Assembly (NCBI GenBank): GCA_911728455.2
Contig: OU452222.1
Location: 16,702,686 to 16,766,685 of the forward strand
Direction: 5' to 3'
Length of the DNA: 64,000 nt
DNA from: Marthasterias glacialis
Lineage: Eukaryota > Echinodermata > Asteroidea > Forcipulatida > Asteriidae
In this document: one piece after another, positions 1-13,700 of the stretch
How positions within the stretch are numbered: the first letter of the stretch is position 1
Layout of the letters: every line of letters starts with the position of its first letter
The notes under the pieces: model-generated
What the model was told of the DNA's origin: nothing
Seen by the model: the letters and a program-made list of their open reading frames with translations, nothing else
The model's database searches: none
Made by a program: the position numbers and the translations under genes

Positions 1-3000
1 TGAGGACTTTTTATTCAACTTAAGACATGTTTTGAGGTATAGTTTGGGAATTATTGATGTTTTTCGGACAATATTTGACATTAATTTTTGGGAAAAACCT
101 TCATAATTTCAAAAATATGAAAGATGTAGTAGGTTATGTGATAAGAAATGGCATCAGTGAGGATGCCTGCTTCATTTTATAGCATTAAACAGAACTTGAA
201 AAATTGGCCCAAAATTGAAAAAATCACAAGGGGTAAGTCCAGCATTTTTATCAATTTTGGGTCATTTTTGAAGGTGCCATTTTATGCTCCAAAATGATGC
301 AGTAGGTACTACTGAGGACTTTTTATTCAACTTAAGACATGTTTTGAGGTATAGTTTGGGAATTCGGACAATATTTGACATTAATTTTTGGGAAAAACCT
401 TCATAATTTCAAAAATATAAAAGATGTAGTAGGTTATGTGATAAGAAATGGCATCAGTGAGGATGCCTGCTTCATTTTATAGCATAAAACAGAACTTGAA
501 AAATTGGCCCAAAATTGAAAAAATCACAAGGGGTAAGTCCAGCATTTTTATCAATTTTGGGTCATTTTTGAAGGTGCCATTTTATGCTCCAAAATGATGC
601 AGTAGGTACTACTGAGGACTTTTTATTCAACTTAAGACATGTTTTGAGGTATAGTTTGGGAATTATTGATGTTTTTCGGACAATATTTGACATTAATTTT
701 TGGGAAAAACCTTCATAATTTCAAAAATATGAAAGATGTAGTAGGTTATGTGATAAGAAATGGCATCAGTGAGGATGCCTGCTTCATTTTATAGCATTAA
801 ACAGAACTTGAAAAATTGGCCCAAAATTGAAAAAATCACAAGGGGTAAGTCCAGCATTTTTATCAATTTTGGGTCATTTTTGAAGGTGCCATTTTATGCT
901 CCAAAATGATGCAGTAGGTACTACTGAGGACTTTTTATTCAACTTAAGACATGTTTTGAGGTATAGTTTGGGAATTATTGATGTTTTTCGGACAATATTT
1001 GACATTATTTTTTGGGAAAAACCTTCATAATTTCAAAAATATGAAAGATGTAGTAGGTTATGTGATAAGAAATGGCATCAGTGAGGATGCCTGCTTCATT
1101 TTATAGCATAAAACAGAACTTGAAAAATTGGCCCAAAATTGAAAAAATCACAAGGGGCAAGTCCAGCATTTTTATCAATTTTGGGTCATTTTTGAAGGTG
1201 CCATTTTATGCTCCAAAATGATGCAGTAGGTACTACTGAGGACTTTTTATTCAACTTAAGACATGTTTTGAGGTATAGTTTGGGAATTATTGATGTTTTT
1301 CGGACAATATTTGACATTAATTTTTGGGAAAAACCTTCATAATTTCAAAAATATGAAAGATGTAGTAGGTTATGTGATAAGAAATGGCATCAGTGAGGAT
1401 GCCTGCTTCATTTTATAGCATAAAACAGAACTTGAAAAATTGGCCCAAAATTGAAAAAATCACAAGGGGCAAGTCCAGCATTTTTATCAACTTTGGGTCA
1501 TTTTTGAAGGTGCCATTTTATGCTCCAAAATGATGCAGTAGGTACTACTGAGGACTTTTTATTCAACTTAAGACATGTTTTGAGGTATAGTTTGGGAATT
1601 ATTGATGTTTTTCGGACAATATTTTACATTAATTTTTGGGAAAAACCTTCATAATTTCAAAAATATGAAAGATGTAGTGGGTTATGTGATAAGAAATGGC
1701 ATCAGTGAGGATGCCTGCTTCATTTTATAGCATAAAACAGAACTTGAAAAATTGGCCCAAAATTGAAAAAATCACAAGGGGTAAGTCCAGCATTTTTATC
1801 AATTTTGGGTCATTTTTGAAGGTGCCATTTTATGCTCCAAAATGATGCAGTAGGTACTACTGAGGACTTTTTATTCAACTTAAGACATGTTTTGAGGTAT
1901 AGTTTGGGAATTATTGATGTTTTTCGGACAATATTTGACATTAATTTTTGGGAAAAACCTTCATAATTTCAAAAATATGAAAGATGTAGTAGGTTATGTG
2001 ATAAGAAATGGCATCAGTGAGGATGCCTGCTTCATTTTATAGCATAAAACAGAACTTGAAAAATTGGCCCAAAATTGAAAAAATCACAAGGGGTAAGTCC
2101 AGCATTTTTATCAATTTTGGGTCATTTTTGAAGGTGCCATTTTATGCTCCAAAATGATGCAGTAGGTACTACTGAGGACTTTTTATTCAACTTAAGACAT
2201 GTTTTGAGGTATAGTTTGGGAATTATTGATGTTTTTCGGACAATATTTGACATTAATTTTTGGGAAAAACCTTCATAATTTCAAAAATATGAAAGATGTA
2301 GTAGGTTATGTGATAAGAAATGGCATCAGTGAGAATGCCTGCTTCATTTTATAGCATAAAACAGAACTTGAAAAATTGGCCCAAAATTGAAAAAATCACA
2401 AGGGGTAAGTCCAGCATTTTTATCAATTTTGGGTCATTTTTGAAGGTGCCATTTTATGCTCCAAAATGATGCAGTAGGTACTACTGAGGACTTTTTATTC
2501 AACTTAAGACATGTTTTGAGGTATAGTTTGGGAATTATTGATGTTTTTCGGACAATATTTGACATTAATTTTTGGGAAAAACCTTCATAATTTCAAAAAT
2601 ATGAAAGATGTAGTAGGTTATGTGATAAGAAATGGCATCAGTGAGGATGCCTGCTTCATTTTATAGCATAAAACAGAACTTGAAAAATTGGCCCAAAATT
2701 GAAAAAATCACAAGGGGTAAGTCCAGCATTTTTATCAATTTTGGGTCATTTTTGAAGGTGCCATTTTATGCTCCAAAACGATGCAGTAGGTACTACTGAG
2801 GACTTTTTATTCAACTTAAGACATGTTTTGAGGTATAGTTTGGGAATTATTGATGTTTTTCGGACAATATTTGACATTAATTTTTGGGAAAAACCTTCAT
2901 AATTTCAAAAATATGAAAGATGTAGTAGGTTATGTGATAAGAAATGGCATCAGTGAGGATGCCTGCTTCATTTTATAGCATAAAACAGAACTTGAAAAAT

Positions 3001-6000
3001 TGGCCCAAAATTGAAAAAATCACAAGGGGTAAGTCCAGCATTTTTATCAATTTTGGGTCATTTTTGAAGGTGCCATTTTATGCTCCAAAACGATGCAGTA
3101 GGTACTACTGAGGACTTTTTATTCAACTTAAGACATGTTTTGAGGTATAGTTTGGGAATTATTGATGTTTTTCGGACAATATTTGACATTAATTTTTGGG
3201 AAAAACCTTCATAATTTCAAAAATATGAAAGATGTAGTAGGTTATGTGATAAGAAATGGCATCAGTGAGGATGCCTGCTTCATTTTATAGCATAAAACAG
3301 AACTTGAAAAATTGGCCCAAAATTGAAAAAATCACAAGGGGTAAGTCCAGCATTTTTATCAATTTTGGGTCATTTTTGAAGGTGCCATTTTATGCTCCAA
3401 AATGATGCAGTAGGTACTACTGAGGACTTTTTATTCAACTTAAGACATGTTTTGAGGTATAGTTTGGGAATTATTGATGTTTTTCGGACAATATTTGACA
3501 TTAATTTTTGGGAAAAACCTTCATAATTTCAAAAATATGAAAGATGTAGTAGGTTATGTGATAAGAAATGGCATCAGTGAGGATGCCTGCTTCATTTTAT
3601 AGCATAAAACAGAACTTGAAAAATTGGCCCAAAATTGAAAAAATCACAAGGGGTAAGTCCAGCATTTTTATCAATTTTGGGTCATTTTTGAAGGTGCCAT
3701 TTTATGCTCCAAAATGATGCAGTAGGTACTACTGAGGACTTTTTATTCAACTTAAGACATGTTTTGAGGTATAGTTTGGGAATTATTGATGTTTTTCGGA
3801 CAATATTTGACATTAATTTTTGGGAAAAACCTTCATAATTTCAAAAATATGAAAGATGTAGTAGGTTATGTGATAAGAAATGGCATCTGTGAGGATGCCT
3901 GCTTCATTTTATAGCATAAAACAGAACTTGAAAAATTGGCCTAAAATTGAAAAAATCACAAGGGGTAAGTCCAGCATTTTTATCAATTTTGGGTCATTTT
4001 TGAAGGTGCCATTTTATGCTCCAAAACGATGCAGTAGGTACTACTGAGGACTTTTTATTCAACTTAAGACATGTTTTGAGGTATAGTTTGGGAATTATTG
4101 ATGTTTTTCGGACAATATTTGACATTAATTTTTGGGAAAAACCTTCATAATTTCAAAAATATGAAAGATGTAGTAGGTTATGTGATAAGAAATGGCATCA
4201 GTGAGGATGCCTGCTTCATTTTATAGCATAAAACAGAACTTGAAAAATTGGCCCAAAATTGAAAAAATCACAAGGGGTAAGTCCAGCATTTTTATCAATT
4301 TTGGGTTATTTTTGAAGGTGCCATTTTATGCTCCAAAACGATGCAGTAGGTACTACTGAGGACTTTTTATTCATCTTAAGACATGTTTTGAGGTATAGTT
4401 TGGGAATTATTGATGTTTTTCGGACAATATTTGACATTAATTTTTGGGAAAAACCTTCATAATTTCAAAAATATGAAAGATGTAGTAGGTTATGTGATAA
4501 GAAATGGCATCAGTGAGGATGCCTGCTTCATTTTATAGCATAAAACAGAACTTGAAAAATTGGCCCAAAATTGAAAAAATCACAAGGGGTAAGTCCAGCA
4601 TTTTTATCAATTTTGGGTCATTTTTGAAGGTGCCATTTTATGCTCCAAAATGATGCAGTAGGTACTACTGAGGACTTTTTATTCAACTTAAGACATGTTT
4701 TGAGGTATAGTTTGGGAATTATTGATGTTTTTCGGACAATATTTGACATTAATTTTTGGGAAAAACCTTCATAATTTCAAAAATATGAAAGATGTAGTAG
4801 GTTATGTGATAAGAAATGGCATCAGTGAGGATGCCTGCTTCATTTTATAGCATAAAACAGAACTTGAAAAATTGGCCCAAAATTGAAAAAATCACAAGGG
4901 GTAAGTCCAGCATTTTTATCAATTTTGGGTCATTTTTGAAGGTGCCATTTTATGCTCCAAAATGATGCAGTAGGTACTACTGAGGACTTTTTATTCAACT
5001 TAAGACATGTTTTGAGGTATAGTCTGGGAATTATTGATGTTTTTCGGACAATATTTGACATTAATTTTTGGGAAAAACCTTCATAATTTCAAAAATATGA
5101 AAGATGTAGTAGGTTATGTGATAAGAAATGGCATCAGTGAGGATGCCTGCTTCATTTTATAGCATAAAACAGAACTTGAAAAATTGGCCCAAAATTGAAA
5201 AAATCACAAGGGGTAAGTCCAGCATTTTTATCAATTTTGGGTCATTTTTGAAGGTGCCATTTTATGCTCCAAAATGATGCAGTAGGTACTACTGAGGACT
5301 TTTTATTCAACTTAAGACATGTTTTGAGGTATAGTTTGGGAATTATTGATGTTTTTCGGACAATATTTGACATTAATTTTTGGGAAAAACCTTCATAATT
5401 TCAAAAATATGAAAGATGTAGTAGGTTATGTGATAAGAAATGGCATCAGTGAGGATGCCTGCTTCATTTTATAGCATAAAACAGAACTTGAAAAATTGGC
5501 CCAAAATTGAAAAAATCACAAGGGGTAAGTCCAGCATTTTTATCAATTTTGGGTCATTTTTGAAGGTGCCATTTTATGCTCCAAAATGATGCAGTAGGTA
5601 CTACTGAGGACTTTTTATTCAACTTAAGACATGTTTTGAGGTATAGTTTGGGAATTATTGATGTTTTTCGGACAATATTTGACATTAATTTTTGGGAAAA
5701 ACCTTCATAATTTCAAAAATATGAAAGATGTAGTAGGTTATGTGATAAGAAATGGCATCTGTGAGGATGCCTGCTTCATTTTATAGCATAAAACAGAACT
5801 TGAAAAATTGGCCTAAAATTGAAAAAATCACAAGGGGTAAGTCCAGCATTTTTATCAATTTTGGGTCATTTTTGAAGGTGCCATTTTATGCTCCAAAACG
5901 ATGCAGTAGGTACTACTGAGGACTTTTTATTCAACTTAAGACATGTTTTGAGGTATAGTTTGGGAATTATTGATGTTTTTCGGACAATATTTGACATTAA

Positions 6001-9000
6001 TTTTTGGGAAAAACCTTCATAATTTCAAAAATATGAAAGATGTAGTAGGTTATGTGATAAGAAATGGCATCAGTGAGGATGCCTGCTTCATTTTATAGCA
6101 TAAAACAGAACTTGAAAAATTGGCCCAAAATTGAAAAAATCACAAGGGGTAAGTCCAGCATTTTTATCAATTTTGGGTCATTTTTGAAGGTGCCATTTTA
6201 TGCTCCAAAACGATGCAGTAGGTACTACTGAGGACTTTTTATTCATCTTAAGACATGTTTTGAGGTATAGTTTGGGAATTATTGATGTTTTTCGGACAAT
6301 ATTTGACATTAATTTTTGGGAAAAACCTTCATAATTTCAAAAATATGAAAGATGTAGTAGGTTATGTGATAAGAAATGGCATCAGTGAGGATGCCTGCTT
6401 CATTTTATAGCATAAAACAGAACTTGAAAAATTGGCCCAAAATTGAAAAAATCACAAGGGGTAAGTCCAGCATTTTTATCAATTTTGGGTCATTTTTGAA
6501 GGTGCCATTTTATGCTCCAAAATGATGCAGTAGGTACTACTGAGGACTTTTTATTCAACTTAAGACATGTTTTGAGGTATAGTTTGGGAATTATTGATGT
6601 TTTTCGGACAATATTTGACATTAATTTTTGGGAAAAACCTTCATAATTTCAAAAATATGAAAGATGTAGTAGGTTATGTGATAAGAAATGGCATCAGTGA
6701 GGATGCCTGCTTCATTTTATAGCATAAAACAGAACTTGAAAAATTGGCCCAAAATTGAAAAAATCACAAGGGGTAAGTCCAGCATTTTTATCAATTTTGG
6801 GTCATTTTTGAAGGTGCCATTTTATGCTCCAAAACGATGCAGTAGGTACTACTGAGGACTTTTTATTCATCTTAAGACATGTTTTGAGGTATAGTTTGGG
6901 AATTATTGATGTTTTTCGGACAATATTTGACATTAATTTTTGGGAAAAACCTTCATAATTTCAAAAATATGAAAGATGTAGTAGGTTATGTGATAAGAAA
7001 TGGCATCAGTGAGGATGCCTGCTTCATTTTATAGCATAAAACAGAACTTGAAAAATTGGCCTAAAATTGAAAAAATCACAAGGGAAGTCCAGCATTTTTA
7101 TCAATTTTGGGTCATTTTTGAAGGTGCCATTTTATGCTCCAAAATGATGCAGTAGGTACTACTGAGGACTTTTTATTCAACTTAAGACATGTTTTGAGGT
7201 ATAGTTTGGGAATTATTGATGTTTTTCGGACAATATTTGACATTAATTTTTGGGAAAAACCTTCATAATTTCAAAAATATGAAAGATGTAGTAGGTTATG
7301 TGATAAGAAATGGCATCAGTGAGGATGCCTGCTTCATTTTATAGCATAAAACAGAACTTGAAAAATTGGCCCAAAATTGAAAAAATCACAAGGGGTAAGT
7401 CCAGCATTTTTATCAATTTTGGGTCATTTTTGAAGGTGCCATTTTATGCTCCAAAACGATGCAGTAGGTACTACTGAGGACTTTTTATTCAACTTAAGAC
7501 ATGTTTTGAGGTATAGTTTGGGAATTATTGATGTTTTTCGGACAATATTTGACATTAATTTTTGGGAAAAACCTTCATAATTTCAAAAATATGAAAGATG
7601 TAGTAGGTTATGTGATAAGAAATGGCATCAGTGAGGATGCCTGCTTCATTTTATAGCATAAAACAGAACTTGAAAAATTGGCCCAAAATTGAAAAAATCA
7701 CAAGGGGTAAGTCCAGCATTTTTATCGATTTTGGGTCATTTTTGAAGGTGCCATTTTATGCTCCAAAATGATGCAGTAGGTACTACTGAGGACTTTTTAT
7801 TCAACTTAAGACATGTTTTGAGGTATAGTTTGGGAATTATTGATGTTTTTCGGACAATATTTGACATTAATTTTTGGGAAAAACCTTCATAATTTCAAAA
7901 ATATGAAAGATGTAGTAGGTTATGTGATAAGAAATGGCATCAGTGAGGATGCCTGCTTCATTTTATAGCATAAAACAGAACTTGAAAAATTGGCCCAAAA
8001 TTGAAAAAATCACAAGGGGTAAGTCCAGCATTTTTATCAATTTTGGGTCATTTTTGAAGGTGCCATTTTATGCTCCAAAATGATGCAGTAGGTACTACTG
8101 AGGACTTTTTATTCAACTTAAGACATGTTTTGAGGTATAGTTTGGGAATTATTGATGTTTTTCGGACAATATTTGACATTAATTTTTGGGAAAAACCTTC
8201 ATAATTTCAAAAATATGAAAGATGTAGTAGGTTATGTGATAAGAAATGGCATCAGTGAGGATGCCTGCTTCATTTTATAGCATAAAACAGAACTTGAAAA
8301 ATTGGCCCAAAATTGAAAAAATCACAAGGGGTAAGTCCAGCATTTTTATCGATTTTGGGTCATTTTTGAAGGTGCCATTTTATGCTCCAAAATGATGCAG
8401 TAGGTACTACTGAGGACTTTTTATTCAACTTAAGACATGTTTTGAGGTATAGTTTGGGAATTATTGATGTTTTTCGGACAATATTTGACATTAATTTTTG
8501 GGAAAAACCTTCATAATTTCAAAAATATGAAAGATGTAGTAGGTTATGTGATAAGAAATGGCATCAGTGAGGATGCCTGCTTCATTTTATAGCATAAAAC
8601 AGAACTTGAAAAATTGGCCCAAAATTGAAAAAATCACAAGGGGTAAGTCCAGCATTTTTATCAATTTTGGGTCATTTTTGAAGGTGCCATTTTATGCTCC
8701 AAAATGATGCAGTAGGTACTACTGAGGACTTTTTATTCAACTTAAGACATGTTTTGAGGTATAGTTTGGGAATTATTGATGTTTTTCGGACAATATTTGA
8801 CATTAATTTTTGGGAAAAACCTTCATAATTTCAAAAATATGAAAGATGTAGTAGGTTATGTGATAAGAAATGGCATCAGTGAGGATGCCTGCTTCATTTT
8901 ATAGCATAAAACAGAACTTGAAAAATTGGCCCAAAATTGAAAAAATCACAAGGGGTAAGTCCAGCATTTTTATCGATTTTGGGTCATTTTTGAAGGTGCC

Positions 9001-11955
9001 ATTTTATGCTCCAAAATGATGCAGTAGGTACTACTGAGGACTTTTTATTCAACTTAAGACATGTTTTGAGGTATAGTTTGGGAATTATTGATGTTTTTCG
9101 GACAATATTTGACATTAATTTTTGGGAAAAACCTTCATAATTTCAAAAATATGAAAGATGTAGTAGGTTATGTGATAAGAAATGGCATCAGTGAGGATGC
9201 CTGCTTCATTTTATAGCATAAAACAGAACTTGAAAAATTGGCCCAAAATTGAAAAAATCACAAGGGGTAAGTCCAGCATTTTTATCAATTTTGGGTCATT
9301 TTTGAAGGTGCCATTTTATGCTCCAAAATGATGCAGTAGGTACTACTGAGGACTTTTTATTCAACTTAAGACATGTTTTGAGGTATAGTTTGGGAATTAT
9401 TGATGTTTTTCGGACAATATTTGACATTAATTTTTGGGAAAAACCTTCATAATTTCAAAAATATGAAAGATGTAGTAGGTTATGTGATAAGAAATGGCAT
9501 CAGTGAGGATGCCTGCTTCATTTTATAGCATAAAACAGAACTTGAAAAATTGGCCCAAAATTGAAAAAATCACGTAAGTCCAGCATTTTTATCAATTTTG
9601 GGTCATTTTTGAAGGTGCCATTTTATGCTCCAAAATGATGCAGTAGGTACTACTGAGGACTTTTTATTCAACTTAAGACATGTTTTGAGGTATAGTTTGG
9701 GAATTCGGACAATATTTGACATTAATTTTTGGGAAAAACCTTCATAATTTCAAAAATATGAAAGATGTAGTAGGTTATGTGATAAGAAATGGCATCAGTG
9801 AGGATGCCTGCTTCATTTTATAGCATAAAACAGAACTTGAAAAATTGGCCCAAAATTGAAAAAATCACAAGTCCAGCATTTTTATCAATTTTGGGTCATT
9901 TTTGAAGGTGCCATTTTATGCTCCAAAATGATGCAGTAGGTACTACTGAGGACTTTTTATTCAACTTAAGACATGTTTTGAGGTATAGTTTGGGAATTAT
10001 TGATGTTTTTCGGACAATATTTGACATTAATTTTTGGGAAAAACCTTCATAATTTCAAAAATATGAAAGATGTAGTAGGTTATGTGATAAGAAATGGCAT
10101 CAGTGAGGATGCCTGCTTCATTTTATAGCATTAAACAGAACTTGAAAAATTGGCCCAAAATTGAAAAAATCACAAGGGGTAAGTCCAGCATTTTTATCAA
10201 TTTTGGGTCATTTTTGAAGGTGCCATTTTATGCTCCAAAATGATGCAGTAGGTACTACTGAGGACTTTTTATTCAACTTAAGACATGTTTTGAGGTATAG
10301 TTTGGGAAAAACCTTCATAATTTCAAAAATATGAAAGATGTAGTAGGTTATGTGATAAGAAATGGCATCAGTGAGGATGCCTGCTTCATTTTATAGCATA
10401 AAACAGAACTTGAAAAATTGGCCCAAAATTGAAAAAATCACAAGGGGTAAGTCCAGCATTTTTATCAATTTTGGGTCATTTTTGAAGGTGCCATTTTATG
10501 CTCCAAAATGATGCAGTAGGTACTACTGAGGACTTTTTATTCAACTTAAGACATGTTTTGAGGTATAGTTTGGGAATTATTGATGTTTTTCGGACAATAT
10601 TTGACATTAATTTTTGGGAAAAACCTTCATAATTTCAAAAATATGAAAGATGTAGTAGGTTATGTGATAAGAAATGGCATCAGTGAGGATGCCTGCTTCA
10701 TTTTATAGCATAAAACAGAACTTGAAAAATTGGCCCAAAATTGAAAAAATCACAAGGGGTAAGTCCAGCATTTTTATCAATTTTGGGTCATTTTTGAAGG
10801 TGCCATTTTATGCTCCAAAATGATGCAGTAGGTACTACTGAGGACTTTTTATTCAACTTAAGACATGTTTTGAGGTATAGTTTGGGAATTATTGATGTTT
10901 TTCGGACAATATTTGACATTAATTTTTGGGAAAAACCTTCATAATTTCAAAAATATGAAAGATGTAGTAGGTTATGTGATAAGAAATGGCATCAGTGAGG
11001 ATGCCTGCTTCATTTTATAGCATAAAACAGAACTTGAAAAATTGGCCCAAAATTGAAAAAATCACAAGGGGTAAGTCCAGCATTTTTATCAATTTTGGGT
11101 CATTTTTGAAGGTGCCATTTTATGCTCCAAAATGATGCAGTAGGTACTACTGAGGACTTTTTATTCAACTTAAGACATGTTTTGAGGTATAGTTTGGGAA
11201 TTATTGATGTTTTTCGGACAATATTTGACATTAATTTTTGGGAAAAACCTTCATAATTTCAAAAATATGAAAGATGTAGTAGGTTATGTGATAAGAAATG
11301 GCATCAGTGAGGATGCCTGCTTCATTTTATAGCATAAAACAGAACTTGAAAAATTGGCCCAAAATTGAAAAAATCACAAGGGGTAAGTCCAGCATTTTTA
11401 TCAATTTTGGGTCATTTTTGAAGGTGCCATTTTATGCTCCAAAATGATGCAGTAGGTACTACTGAGGACTTTTTATTCAACTTAAGACATGTTTTGAGGT
11501 ATAGTTTGGGAATTATTGATGTTTTTCGGACAATATTTGACATTAATTTTTGGGAAAAACCTTCATAATTTCAAAAATATGAAAGATGTAGTAGGTTATG
11601 TGATAAGAAATGGCATCAGTGAGGATGCCTGCTTCATTTTATAGCATAAAACAGAACTTGAAAAATTGGCCCAAAATTGAAAAAATCACAAGGGGTAAGT
11701 CCAGCATTTTTATCAATTTTGGGTCATTTTTGAAGGTGCCATTTTATGCTCCAAAATGATGCAGTAGGTACTACTGAGGACTTTTTATTCAACTTAAGAC
11801 ATGTTTTGAGGTATAGTTTGGGAATTATTGATGTTTTCGGACAATATATGACATTAATTTGTGGGGAAAACCTTCATAATTTCAAAAATATGAAAGATGT
11901 AGCAGGTTATGTGATAAGAAATGGCATTAGGGAGGATGCCTGCTATATTTTATAG
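1..11955. repeat. 312-bp satellite array, about 38 units, open at the left edge
   Basis: Head-to-tail copies of an AT-rich 312-bp unit run without interruption from the first base. Using the phase TGAGGACTTTTT, unit starts fall at 1, 313, 613, 925, 1237 and on every 312 bp to 11463, with a diverged last unit at 11775. Most units differ by only a few bases. Length variants are rare: a 12-bp deletion in the second unit, a 2-bp one near 7083, and a cluster near the right end (307-, 293- and 268-bp units starting at 9654-5bp side, 9654 and 10259). No unit carries a long reading frame. The array begins before the window, so its true size is unknown. Confidence 0.97.
11775..11955. repeat. Diverged terminal satellite unit
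   Basis: The last unit stops part-way through the consensus at a TATATTTTATAGCATAAAACAG-like end and has several private changes that the 38 inner units lack. Such decay at an array edge is expected because edge units escape homogenisation by unequal exchange. By chance these changes open a 69-codon frame (11746-11955); it resembles no family I know and I do not call it a gene. Confidence 0.8.
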
Positions 11956-13023
11956 CATAAAACAGCATACTAGCAGAAATATACAATCACACCAATTGTA
12001 AAAGGATTTCGGTTCAAATTATTTATTCTTATACGTTAATGGTGACACAGATTACAAAGATATTTCTTCACCTTGTAGAAATAAGCATACAAAAGCTTTC
12101 CAGAATGAGTATCTTCAGTTGCTGAGTTTGGAATCAAATAATTACCCTCCCCCCCCCCCCCCACGAATGTCAACTTCCTTCCGCTTTTGAAAAAGCACAC
12201 CCATTCCTAGAAATCATGTTGTTCTTAAATAAAACAACACAAACAACAATACAACCAACCTTGGAACTGTTAATAAATCCAGCTGCTTACTGATGTGCCA
12301 TCTGGTCTGGAGATCAACTTATCCTGGCATGCACCCAGGTGATATAAATAAACATAAAGCAAAATCAAGCCACAATTCATGTCACCATTACAACGTCAAT
12401 TTCCCTCCCAGCTCCTGGTTGCAGAGGATCTGAGGCTGCAAGTCCCAAATAACTTATACTTTATACTGGGCCAGGCATACCAAGAATATCAAAGCAGAGT
12501 GGAGTTTAGATCTTGTGCATGTGACATCACCGACTGCTTGAAAACATTTTGGTGATCACCAGCGCATATTTGATCAGCTGTTATAATTACTCGTTGAGTG
12601 ACGGAAGATTCAGTGTTCAGCCAATCACTGCAAAGAAATATCTTCAGCGTTAGGCTATATTATGTGCGTATTTTTGTTGTGCATCAGGTTGACACACATG
12701 TTGATAGGTATTGTGTAGTTTCACCAAATCAAATCATCTTCCTAAACTCAAACTTTCAAAATCTTCATTATGAAAGTAAGCTAGGTAAGTAAATTCATTG
12801 TGACGGAACAGTTTGCATTTTTGGAAACGTACAAAATTCACGCTAGAATATGTAAAATATTTGCAATAAACATGAACTGCGTGTACTTTTCTTTAAGGAG
12901 AGTTGATCACCCAAATGACAGTGTTTAAAGCACGTGTTTGATCTGTGGCGAAGTTGCTCAAGGTTTATACTAAAGGTTTGTGGGGGAGAGTCAAGAGACC
13001 AAAATGTAGTAAGGAGTTGGGGC
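11956..13023. other. Intergenic stretch between satellite and FARS2
   Basis: Single-copy-looking AT-rich DNA with a C-run at about 12148-12162. I see no exon, RNA gene or clear mobile element here. Confidence 0.6.
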
Positions 13024-13029
13024 TTTATT
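13024..13029 (-). terminator. Candidate FARS2 polyadenylation signal (AATAAA)
   Basis: TTTATT on the plus strand reads AATAAA on the gene strand, about 380 bases after the FARS2 stop codon. It is the first canonical hexamer I found downstream of the stop, so it is the best candidate for the 3' end; no transcript data support it. Confidence 0.45.
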
Positions 13030-13409
13030 GAAACGTGTCTGAAGTGAAAATGAATCTAAGCTTCCAGACACAAATGGTGCATCATCACCTTGATTCTACA
13101 AAATCAGATTCAACCTTCTGAGAAAAAAAAAACGTCACACTTTGCGTGAATATCCCTTCTTTCAAAGTCTGTTTCTCCGCATTCTACTTTAGCTTCAAAT
13201 AATTCTTAACATATCTTGACGTCCTTCTGGAGCAGAGTTTGCCATCAAGGAGTTTGTATCTGCACGATTACTTGATCAGCTATGCGTTACTTCCTCCTTG
13301 TAGATGACTCCTTCTACTCTGTCCTTAGTCATGCTGGTAAATGTCTAACATTTATACCATTTTATAATTGATTTCAAGGAGCATCGACTCTTCGTCCTGG
13401 GATACACAC

Positions 13410-13700
13410 TCACTTGATCCTCATCTCCACACCCAATTTCTCCTCCGCTGTGGTCCGGATGTTGCCATGCACTCCTCCGACTTCTTCCTTAGTCAACGTC
13501 TTCTCCATGCTGCGGTACACGATGCGGTAGCATCTGCTTGTCCGCTCCGTCTTGGGATTCCGGTACTCATCGATGATGCTGACTCTCTCCACGAGGTCAC
13601 CGGCGACATTCCTCACAAGATCAAAGAAGTCGTTGGGACTGTAACTGTCAGGACACCAGAAGGACAGATCCTGTATTAGAGGTGGGTACTTGCTGAAAAG
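13410..13700 (-). CDS. FARS2: FARS2 exon 6 (anticodon-binding domain and stop)
   Basis: Encodes [41 protein letters not shown]-like [20 protein letters not shown] and ends GVEMRIK-stop; human ends LLGVEGRF. This is the complete FDX-ACB domain. Acceptor TTGCAG/CTTTTC. Confidence 0.96.
   Translation of the reverse strand, partial: LFSKYPPLIQDLSFWCPDSYSPNDFFDLVRNVAGDLVERVSIIDEYRNPKTERTSRCYRIVYRSMEKTLTKEEVGGVHGNIRTTAEEKLGVEMRIK

Noticed and set aside
1-11955. CRISPR-like regular repeats
   Set aside because: Units are contiguous 312-bp copies without spacers, in a eukaryotic context: a satellite.
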